A stretch of 64,000 bases of DNA from Nocardiopsis sp. YSL2 (lineage in GTDB: Bacteria > Actinomycetota > Actinomycetes > Streptosporangiales > Streptosporangiaceae). A program made the translations under genes and the position numbers. Shown piece after piece: positions 57,413 through 64,000 of this stretch. Position 1 is the first letter of the stretch. Every line of letters starts with the position of its first letter. The notes under the pieces were generated by a model that ran no database searches, was not told where the DNA came from, and saw nothing but the letters and a program-made list of their open reading frames with translations. The DNA lies in NCBI RefSeq assembly GCF_030555055.1, contig NZ_JAMOAO010000001.1:5580001-5644000 (forward strand), given 5' to 3'.

Positions 57413-58966
57413 ATGGTTGGTGATGTGACACGCAGTGAGACGCCGCCGCGGGCGGCAGGGGCAACGGGGTCGGGGCTGGCGCACACGCTGCGCCGGCGGC
57501 ACATGGCGCTGATCGCGATCGGCGGGTCGGTGGGGGCGGGCCTGTTCATCGGGTCGGGCACGGTGATCCAGACGGCCGGTCCGGCCGCCGTGGTCTCCTA
57601 TGCCCTGGCCGGGGCGCTGGTCTTCTTCACGTTGCGGGCGTTGGGCGAGATGGTGGTGGCCGTGCCCGCGGGCGGTTCGTTCTCCGACTACGCGCGCCTG
57701 GCGTTCGGGCCGCGGGCGGGGTTCACGATCGGGTGGGTGTACTGGTGGATGTACGCGGTGCTGGTGGCCGCGGAGTCGGTGGCCGGTGCGGCGATCCTGG
57801 GCCGGTGGGTGTCGGCGCCCGGGTGGGCGCTGGCGTTGGCGGTGCTGTTGTCGATGACGGTGGCCAATGTGGTCTCGGTGCGGGTCTTCGCTGAGACCGA
57901 GTCGCTGTTCTCGATGGTCAAGGTCGCCACGATCGTGGCGTTCTTGCTGGTCGGCGGGTCGTGGGCGTTGGGGTTGTGGGGTGCTTCGCCCGGTTCGGGG
58001 TGGGCCAACCTGTGGCAGGTGGGCGGGTTCGCGCCCCATGGGTGGGTCGCGGTGCTGGGTGCGACGGTGGTGGTGCTGTTCGCGTTCGGCGGGGTGGAGA
58101 TCATCACGATCGCGGCGGGTGAGAGCGCGGAGCCTGAGCGGGGTGTGGCCTCGGCGGTGACCAATGTGCTGTGGCGGATCGGGTTGTTCTACGTGGCTTC
58201 GATCCTGGTCGTGGTGATGGTGGTGCCGTGGAACTCCGCGGAGTTGGACCGCAGTCCGTTCGTGGTGGTGATGGAGACCGTGGGGGTGCCGGGTGCGGCG
58301 CTGATCATGGAGGTCGTGGTGTTCGTCGCGGTGCTGAGCGTGTTGAACGCGGCGATGTACACCTCCTCGAGGATGCTGTTCGCGCTGACGCGGCAGGGGG
58401 ACGCGCCGCGGGCGCTGTCGGGGACCAACCGGCGCGGGGTGCCGGTGCGGGCGATCCTGTTGGGGACGGTGGTGGGCTATGCGGCGGTGGTCGCGGACCT
58501 GCTGTGGCCGGAGCGGGTGTTCCCGTTCCTGGTGGCCTCGATCGGGGCGATCCTGTTGGTGCTGTTCGTGACGATCTGTGCTTCGCAGTTGGTGGTCGGG
58601 GCGCGGTTGCGTCGCCGGGCGCCGGAGCGGGTGGCGTTGCGGATGTGGGGGTTTCCGTATCTGACGTGGGTGGTGCTGGCGGGGTTGGTGGCGGTCGCGG
58701 TGGCGATGGCGACGATTCCGGAGCACCGGCAGTCGCTGTGGGCGACGCTGGCGTCGGTGGCGGTGGCGATGGTGGCCTTCGAGGTGCGGCGCCGGTGGGG
58801 GCGGGTGCCGGTCAGCCGGGTCGTGCTGGGTGTGCCGGGTCGTGCGGATCCGGCTGAGTTGGCGCGGGTGGCGGGCCGGGGCGGTTCGTCGGACCTGGCG
58901 GGTGGGCCGGGTTCGGGTGCCGGGGCCGCCCGGCAGGGGAAGCCGGAGCGGCCGGGCGGCGTCTGA
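57413..58966 (+). CDS. APC-family amino-acid permease (GABA permease-like)
   Basis: The 517-residue protein has 12 helices and the AAT-family signature: HTLRRRHMALIAIGGSVGAGLFIGSG, GEMVVAVPAGGSFSDYARLAFGPRAGFTIGW, FGGVEIITIAAGESAEPERGV and NAAMYTSSRMLFALTRQGDAP. It imports an amino acid by proton symport. Starts at ATG 57413 or GTG 57425 are both possible; TATGGT (57412-57417) would put the transcript start at the latter. The two-component genes lie divergent. Confidence 0.92.
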   Translation: MVGDVTRSETPPRAAGATGSGLAHTLRRRHMALIAIGGSVGAGLFIGSGTVIQTAGPAAVVSYALAGALVFFTLRALGEMVVAVPAGGSFSDYARLAFGPRAGFTIGWVYWWMYAVLVAAESVAGAAILGRWVSAPGWALALAVLLSMTVANVVSVRVFAETESLFSMVKVATIVAFLLVGGSWALGLWGASPGSGWANLWQVGGFAPHGWVAVLGATVVVLFAFGGVEIITIAAGESAEPERGVASAVTNVLWRIGLFYVASILVVVMVVPWNSAELDRSPFVVVMETVGVPGAALIMEVVVFVAVLSVLNAAMYTSSRMLFALTRQGDAPRALSGTNRRGVPVRAILLGTVVGYAAVVADLLWPERVFPFLVASIGAILLVLFVTICASQLVVGARLRRRAPERVALRMWGFPYLTWVVLAGLVAVAVAMATIPEHRQSLWATLASVAVAMVAFEVRRRWGRVPVSRVVLGVPGRADPAELARVAGRGGSSDLAGGPGSGAGAARQGKPERPGGV

Positions 58967-59143
58967 GACGGGGGTGCCGGTGGAGTCGCTGCCGTGGTCG
59001 GGGCGGCGCCGCCGGTGTGTGCGGTGCTGGGCGGTGGCCCCCTGTGTTGGGGGTGTATGCGCAGAGTTGCCTGGTCATGGGCATGTGTGCCGAATCTGGC
59101 TTTTGTCGCTAGGGTGCTGGCAACCCCCTGAGAGGAGCACCCC

Positions 59144-59668
59144 GTGCGACATGTCGTCGGCTTCCTGTCCGGATTGATCCTGGGCCCGGTTCTGCTGTTG
59201 CTGAGCGGGTGGGCGTTCTCCCACCTGCGTCGGCTGCACGGTTCGGGGCTCGGTGCCTTGGACGGCGCCGGCCCCTTGGCCCTGGCGGGGCTGGCGGGTG
59301 TGGGCCTGGTGGTGGCCCTGCTCGCGGTGCCGCCGCGGCTGACGCCGATGCTGCCGTTGGGTGCGGCGCTGGTGTTGGGCGGGGCCAGCGCGGTGTCGGT
59401 GCTGCGCATGCACCTGTTGGAGCGGTTGCCTTCGCTGCCCGGCAGCGAGGGCGCTTTGGTGTTGTTGCCGTTGGGCGCGTTCGTGCCGTTGGTGGTGGTG
59501 CTGGCGGCCACGGTGTTCGTGGGCGGCCGGTGGCGGCGTGATCCGGAGGGGGTCACCGAGGATGAGTACTTCGAGGGCCTGTACGGGGACGAGGAGCGCG
59601 GTCGTCCGCCGGCGGCCGGTGCCCACTCTGGTGCCCCTGGGCGTCGGGAGCCGCGTCACCGGGCCTGA
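59144..59668 (+). CDS. Four-helix membrane protein of unknown function
   Basis: The 174-residue protein starts at GTG 59144 with GAGAGGAG upstream. It has four hydrophobic helices (about residues 5-25, 45-62, 70-88, 105-125) and an acidic cytoplasmic-type tail beginning TEDEYFEGLYGDEE. I recognise no family; similar short four-helix proteins are common in actinomycetes. It appears monocistronic. Confidence 0.7.
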   Translation: MRHVVGFLSGLILGPVLLLLSGWAFSHLRRLHGSGLGALDGAGPLALAGLAGVGLVVALLAVPPRLTPMLPLGAALVLGGASAVSVLRMHLLERLPSLPGSEGALVLLPLGAFVPLVVVLAATVFVGGRWRRDPEGVTEDEYFEGLYGDEERGRPPAAGAHSGAPGRREPRHRA

Positions 59669-59875
59669 TCGGGTCCGGGTGGGCGTGTGCGGGCCCCGGC
59701 GGCTGCGGTCGCCGGGGCCCGTCGGCGTGGGGTGGGGTGGTGGTGTTCTGGTGGCTGTGGGGCGCTGCTCAGGCGGGTTCGTGCGCGGTGGCGGGCTGTC
59801 GTTGGGCCTGGTCGTGGCGCAGGAGCGTGCGGGCGCGGCCGGGGTGGGCCCGGGCGGGGTCGTGTCGCAGGCGAG

Positions 59876-61207
59876 CTAGCGCCAGGCGGGGCCCCAGCCG
59901 GAGCTGTTGGACACTCCGGGCGGTAGCGGCGGCAGTCCTTGGGGCGGTGCGGCCGGGGCCTGCGGTGCCGGGCGTGGCGGCTGCGGTTCGGGGTGCGGCC
60001 GGGGGTCGGGGCGCGGGTCCGGGGCGGGCTCTTCGGCGGCGGGTGCGGTGGCCAGGAAGCCGCGTACGCGTTCGGCCTCGGGCTCGTCCTCCTGGGCGGG
60101 CATCAGGACCGGTTCGGGCAGGGGCGGGTGGTCGGAGCCGCCGTCGGGGTCGGGGATGGCCGGTTCTGCGGGGGCGACCCTCTTCCACCACACCTGGGCT
60201 TCGTCGGCGGTGAGCTCGGACTCGATCTCCAGCCATCCGGTCACGTGGGGGTGGCGGCGTCCGGCGTTCCAGGAGCGGGGGTAGGGCAGGTCGTCCAGGA
60301 TCAGGACGTGTTCGCCGTCCACGGTGGGGATCTCGGCGGGTACGCCCTCGTTCCACACCCAGGTGCCGTCGTGGGCGACCAGGTTCCACCAGCCGCGCAC
60401 GGTGTGGGCGGCGGGGTCGGGTTCGCTGTCGCGGTAGGCGGCGGCCCAGCGGGGGTCGGGGGCCTCGCCGTGCAGTCCCTGGGCGTGGGGGCCGATGAGG
60501 GCGTCGGCGAGCAGGGTGTGGAGTTGGAAGTTGTCGCCGATGCCGTCGAAGAGCACGCGGAAGGCGCGTTGGGAGCGGCGGTCCATGACCAGGGCGGAGG
60601 TGGCTTCGGCCATCCGCAGCAGGGCGCGGACCTCGTCGAACTCGGTCAGGTGGTCGCTGAGCTGGTTGGCGATGGCCACGAGTTCGGCGTGCAGGGAGGG
60701 GTCGCGGCGTACGTGTGAGCGTACTTCGCCTTCGCTGAGCATGGTCTTGGCGGCCAGGCCGTGGCGGCGGATGGTCCACCAGCACATGGTGGCCGAGGGT
60801 GCGTCGGCGCCCAGGTGGGTGGCCACGCGTGCTTCGGTGTCGGCGGTGACGGCCTCGGGGTCGGGGGGTGCGTCGGGGCCGGTGCGCTGCCAGGCGCGCA
60901 GGAAGACGATGGCGCCCTTGCCCATGGTGCGCAGGCGGTGCAGGATCTCGGGGCCGGTGGGTCCGGGGTCGGTGCCCATCTCGACGATGGCGCCGGCGAC
61001 CACGGACAGGTCGGCGATGATGCCGGGGGCGGTGTGGTCGCCTGAGAGCAGGGGGGTCAGGGCTTCCAGGGCGAGTTCGCGTTCGACGAGGGGGACCTGG
61101 GAGGCCAGGGTGTAGACCTTGTGGACCGCGGGTGGGAAGGTGTGGGGGTCGGCCGCGACGGAGGCGTCGATGAGTTCTTGGAATGCGGCGCGGAATTCGT
61201 CGACCAT
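59876..61207 (-). CDS. Unrecognised protein with proline-rich C-terminus
   Basis: ATG 61207 has AAAGGGGAC upstream and gives 443 residues. The first 280 residues look alpha-helical (MVDEFRAAFQELIDASV, ELALEALTPLLSG, LHAELVAIANQLSDHL). They are followed by a beta-rich WWNLVAHDGTWVWNEGVPAEIPTVDGEHVLILDDLPYPR segment and about 90 residues of Pro/Ala/Glu-rich tail ending SNSSGWGPAWR. No domain is recognised. It lies next to a recombinase gene on the same strand and might be cotranscribed with it. Confidence 0.65.
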   Translation of the reverse strand: MVDEFRAAFQELIDASVAADPHTFPPAVHKVYTLASQVPLVERELALEALTPLLSGDHTAPGIIADLSVVAGAIVEMGTDPGPTGPEILHRLRTMGKGAIVFLRAWQRTGPDAPPDPEAVTADTEARVATHLGADAPSATMCWWTIRRHGLAAKTMLSEGEVRSHVRRDPSLHAELVAIANQLSDHLTEFDEVRALLRMAEATSALVMDRRSQRAFRVLFDGIGDNFQLHTLLADALIGPHAQGLHGEAPDPRWAAAYRDSEPDPAAHTVRGWWNLVAHDGTWVWNEGVPAEIPTVDGEHVLILDDLPYPRSWNAGRRHPHVTGWLEIESELTADEAQVWWKRVAPAEPAIPDPDGGSDHPPLPEPVLMPAQEDEPEAERVRGFLATAPAAEEPAPDPRPDPRPHPEPQPPRPAPQAPAAPPQGLPPLPPGVSNSSGWGPAWR

Positions 61208-61342
61208 GGGTCCGTCCCCTTTCTCACGCAACCAACCTAATGTCTCATCAAGGCAGGATCGCACGTTAACGGGTGATTTCGAGTGCTGTTGGTGGGTTCG
61301 TTGGCAAGCTGAGATGCGTGGCCGCCGCGCGCCCGGGCCAGG

Positions 61343-62569
61343 TCACAGGCCCAGGCGGGTCACGGCGTTGTCCTCCAGGGGGTTGGCGGTGCGGATGTAG
61401 TCGTGCACGGTGCGCGGGTTCGTCCAGCGGCCCTGGCGCATGATCTGGCGGTCGGTGGCCCCGCCCAGGGCGGCCTGGGTGGCGAAGCCCGCCCGCAGGG
61501 AGTGCCCACCGAAGTCGTCGGGGTCCAGCCCCGCCCGGGCGGCGTAGCGTTTGACCAGTTCGCCCACGGCCCGCCCGGACATGGGCCGCTCCCCCACCCG
61601 GCCGTGCCTGCTCACGGCGGGCAGCAGCGGCCGGGCGGTGCCGTCGGCCAGGTCGTGGTGGTGGGGCCGGTCGCACCGGTGGGCGGCCGCGGCGGCCGGG
61701 GGCTCGGCCCGGTCCAGGTGTGCGCGCACGCCCTCCTGCCCTGCCCGGCGCAGGGCGCTGAGCAGGTCGGCCCAGTCGGCGAAGGCGCACATCGGGCAGG
61801 TCGAGCGGTGGCGGCCGCGCGGCAGCGCCACCATGTGGCCGCGGCGGCCCTCCTGGTCGGTCTTGGTCGCGCCCAGGTGCACGATGAGGGTGGCGGCCCC
61901 GGAGGCGGCGTCGGTGCGCGCGGTGATGTCGTCGAAGGTCAGCGCGGCCAGTTCCGAGCGGCGCAGGGCGCCGGCGAACCCGGTCAGCAGCAGGACGGCG
62001 TCGCGGCGCCGTGCCACACCGCCGGGGAAGCCCTCGGGGGGGCGTACGGCCAGCAGGGCTTCCAGGGTGGTCAGGGTGACGGGGTCCTTGCGGCGCGGGC
62101 GGGCGGCGCGGGTGCGGCGGATGCCGCGCAGGGTCATGCGGACCACGTCGGAGCGGGTGGGTGAGGCCAGACCGTGGGCGCCGTGCACGGCCGCGATGGC
62201 GGCGGCGCGCCGTTCCAGGGTGGGGGTGGCCAGGGCCCAGGCCGTGCCGTCGTCGGTGCGGGTGTGGGCGCAGGCGGCCAGGTAGACGGCCACGTCCACG
62301 GCGTCGGCGGGCAGGGCCTGGCGTCCTTCGGCCAGGCACCAGGCGGTGAAGGCCGTCCAGTCGGTGCGGTAGGCGCGCAGGGTGTTGGGCGATTGGGCGC
62401 TGGCCAGGTAGCGGCCGAGCGTGCTCGCCTGTTCGGCGTCGAAGCGTTCACGGACCCGGCTCAGGGTGTGGGTGTCGACCAGGACGCTGTGGGTGACGGT
62501 GCGCAGTTGTCGGCGTACGCCGGCGGGCAGTTCGAGGGCGTCGGGTGTGTGCGGTTCGGGTGTGTTCAC
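61343..62569 (-). CDS. Tyrosine recombinase with a Cys/His insertion
   Basis: The 408-residue integrase starts at GTG 62569. It has a SAM-like N-domain (SPNTLRAYRTDWTAFTAWC) and catalytic residues Arg203 (GALRRSEL), Lys236 (ATKTDQEG), His356-x-x-Arg359 (GGHSLRAGF), Trp382 (GRWTNPRTV) and Tyr391. Between Lys and His lies an insertion with STCPMCAF (Cys258, Cys261) and HRCDRPHHH (about 297-305), spaced like a zinc site. It resembles integrases of actinomycete integrative elements. No att repeat or tRNA was found nearby. Confidence 0.88.
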   Translation of the reverse strand: MNTPEPHTPDALELPAGVRRQLRTVTHSVLVDTHTLSRVRERFDAEQASTLGRYLASAQSPNTLRAYRTDWTAFTAWCLAEGRQALPADAVDVAVYLAACAHTRTDDGTAWALATPTLERRAAAIAAVHGAHGLASPTRSDVVRMTLRGIRRTRAARPRRKDPVTLTTLEALLAVRPPEGFPGGVARRRDAVLLLTGFAGALRRSELAALTFDDITARTDAASGAATLIVHLGATKTDQEGRRGHMVALPRGRHRSTCPMCAFADWADLLSALRRAGQEGVRAHLDRAEPPAAAAAHRCDRPHHHDLADGTARPLLPAVSRHGRVGERPMSGRAVGELVKRYAARAGLDPDDFGGHSLRAGFATQAALGGATDRQIMRQGRWTNPRTVHDYIRTANPLEDNAVTRLGL

Positions 62570-62627
62570 GGTGTTCCATGATGGGGCACGCGCGCTCCGG
62601 TGTGGGGTAGGCGCCGCGGCCGGTCGG

Positions 62628-63134
62628 TCAGCCGGTCAGGTGGGCGCGCAGGGCGTCCCACAGGTCGGGGGGCGGCATGACCCAGAACAGGGGCAGGGCC
62701 GAGACGACCAGGGCGGCGGTGAAGCCGATCGCGGCGATCTTGCGGCGCAGGATCGCGGCGGCCGCGGCGGAGGCGGCCGGGACGGCCAGGGCCAGGACCA
62801 GGACCCAGATCAGGGCGTTGCCCACGGCCCTCAGGTCGGGGGTGGCGGTGGGGTCGCCGCCGGCGGCCAGGGCGGCTTCCTGCATGTCCAGGGCGGTGAA
62901 GAGCAGGTGGGCCAGGGCCAGGGGCGTGCCCAGGGCCCACAGCACGGTCAGGGCGACCCACAGGGCGGTGATGCGCTTGTCGGGCGGGTCGGGCAGGACC
63001 AGGGGGGTGGTGCGGTCGGTGCGCGGGCCCGTGGCGGGCTGGTCGCCCTGGCCTGAGGCGGGGCTGTGGTCCTGGCCGGTGGTGCGGGGCCGCTGTGGGG
63101 CGGCCTTGCGGCGTTGGCGTTTCTTGGGTGACAC
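62628..63134 (-). CDS. Small membrane protein, basic N-terminus
   Basis: The 168-residue protein starts at GTG 63134 (MSPKKRQRRKAAPQRP) and has about 50 basic/polar residues followed by three helices (about 55-80, 105-127, 133-152). No family is recognised. It may be cotranscribed with the small membrane protein gene upstream at 63519. Confidence 0.6.
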   Translation of the reverse strand: MSPKKRQRRKAAPQRPRTTGQDHSPASGQGDQPATGPRTDRTTPLVLPDPPDKRITALWVALTVLWALGTPLALAHLLFTALDMQEAALAAGGDPTATPDLRAVGNALIWVLVLALAVPAASAAAAAILRRKIAAIGFTAALVVSALPLFWVMPPPDLWDALRAHLTG

Positions 63135-63195
63135 GCGCCTGTCGTCCTTGCCTGGTGGTGCTGTGGTGCTGTGGTGCCCGGGGCGGGTGTGGATC

Positions 63196-63519
63196 CTATC
63201 CGGCCAGTCCGGCCAGGTGGATGGCCGACACGAACACCACCGGCCATACGAGGAGGGCCAGGGACCACAGGGCGGCGCGGCGGTCGCCGGCGACGGTGGC
63301 CACGGCCGCGGCCAGCAGGGGCAGGCCGATGGCGGCGCCGAAGGCCAGGGTGACCCATTCGGCGCCGGAGTCGGTGGGGGTGTCGGCGCGTACGCCCATC
63401 AGGTAGCCGGCCGGGCCCAGGACCAGGGCGAGCAGGGCCACGATGGCGATGACGACGCGGATGCCGGTGGGGTGGCGGGTGTTGCGACCACCGTCGGGGG
63501 CGGAGGGACGGTCAGACAC
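63196..63519 (-). CDS. Small three-helix membrane protein
   Basis: The 107-residue product has helices at about 21-43, 53-75 and 84-103 and a polar N-terminus (MSDRPSAPDGGRNTR). It precedes another small membrane protein on the same strand with 61 bases between them. No function is recognised. Confidence 0.6.
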   Translation of the reverse strand: MSDRPSAPDGGRNTRHPTGIRVVIAIVALLALVLGPAGYLMGVRADTPTDSGAEWVTLAFGAAIGLPLLAAAVATVAGDRRAALWSLALLVWPVVFVSAIHLAGLAG

Positions 63520-63776
63520 GGGGGCCGTGGTGCCTTTCGTCTAACGGGCGGCGGGCCTGGGTGGGGTGCGCAGGGCACACCGGCGCGCGCGGGTGGTGGG
63601 TGGTTGGGGGCACGCGTGTCCTGGCACCGTTGGCGTGTGCGGCGTTCGGTGCGGTGGGCGTGCTGTGTAAAACGTACCTGCCCGGGCAGGTGGGTGGAAC
63701 CCGTGCGGGGTGCGTGGCCGGTGTCCGCTGGGGGCGCAGGCCGGGGTGTGGGCGCGCCGGGTGCGCCGAACGCGTC

Positions 63777-64000
63777 CTAGTGGGCGGTGGGGGGCGGGTG
63801 GGCGTGGGTGACCAGGCCCGTGAAGGCCGCCAGCAGGCGCAGGTCCTCGATGGTGCGCGGGGTGGTGGTGAGCAGGTCGGGTGAGTAGACGACGGTGGCG
63901 GCGACCTGGGCGCGCGAGAGGGCGACGTTGAGGCGGTGGCGGTCCAGGACGAAGGCCGTGCCGCGGCCGCCCTCGGCGGCGTTGGAGGTGGTCATGGAGC
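63777..64000 (-). CDS. 3' end of a superfamily-1 (Dna2/UPF1-like) helicase, cut by window edge
   Basis: Only the last 74 or so codons lie in the window; the frame is open to the right edge. The sequence SMTTSNAAEGGRGTAFVLDRHRLNVALSRAQ is helicase motif VI of the UPF1/Dna2-like group (RLNVALSRA), followed by AATVVYSPDLL and a short tail. In bacteria such C-termini often end long TM0106-type RecB-nuclease/helicase fusions. Confidence 0.8.
   Translation of the reverse strand, partial: SMTTSNAAEGGRGTAFVLDRHRLNVALSRAQVAATVVYSPDLLTTTPRTIEDLRLLAAFTGLVTHAHPPPTAH

Noticed and set aside
51713..62569. A prophage or integrative element between the two tyrosine recombinases
   Set aside because: The genes in between are housekeeping-like (xthA, permease, two-component system), with no phage structural, replication or transfer genes and no visible att repeats.
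1..64000. CRISPR arrays, rRNA and tRNA genes
   Set aside because: No regularly spaced identical repeats and no tRNA T-loop/anticodon pattern or rRNA-like stretch were noticed on either strand, although a short tRNA could escape reading by eye.

Overview
The window is very GC-rich DNA with the gene content of a filamentous actinomycete. The evidence includes a four-gene conservon, a DUF5753/DUF397 pair, a mycothiol-dependent-isomerase-fold protein, a DmdR/IdeR-type iron box, and frequent GTG and TTG starts with four-base stop/start overlaps. A Nocardiopsis-like member of the Streptosporangiales is my best guess, but that is inference. I see no rRNA, tRNA, CRISPR array, complete prophage or transposase.

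0-11 kb is mixed housekeeping and accessory genes: an AhpD-like protein, a broken regulator/hydrolase junction with DUF397, an aminoglycoside-phosphotransferase-like gene behind a TetR gene, a divergent SDR, a P450 followed by a GH10 xylanase, a membrane Ser/Thr kinase, and a sucrase/ferredoxin-like gene with an iron box. 11.4-18.3 kb is an ABC importer operon with two paralogous binding lipoproteins, two permeases, an ATPase and an aldehyde dehydrogenase, followed by a cupredoxin lipoprotein. 18.3-25.4 kb holds a divergent LysR/MFS pair, a ring-cleaving dioxygenase/esterase pair, a potassium channel, a small regulator with an unrecognised acidic-peptide and membrane-protein unit, and a TauE/SafE exporter.

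25.5-36.3 kb carries an aldo/keto reductase and methyltransferase operon, a short graveyard of two broken genes, and an alpha-galactoside uptake and hydrolysis operon (GH36, two permeases, binding lipoprotein) opposite a DeoR regulator, with a CRP-like site between them. An amidase and a DinB/MDMPI-fold protein follow. 36.3-42.3 kb has a truncated methyltransferase, an APC transporter and the conservon, all on the minus strand. 42.7-45.9 kb holds an intact pterin dehydratase, a GNAT protein and an acyl-CoA synthetase with a degenerate ATP-binding loop. The graveyard at 27.3-27.6 kb holds decayed relatives of the dehydratase and the synthetase.

46.9-47.95 kb is gene-poor and bounded by AT-rich dyads. 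It leads into phosphoketolase-acetate kinase, which together turn sugar phosphates into acetate and ATP. The rest contains a XerC/D-like recombinase, exonuclease III, an alpha/beta hydrolase, an O-methyltransferase-like gene, a two-component system next to an amino-acid permease, small membrane proteins, a second tyrosine recombinase, and the 3' end of a superfamily-1 helicase cut by the window edge. From about 44 to 61 kb the plus strand is conspicuously G+T-rich whichever strand is coding; this is the largest-scale oddity of the window.
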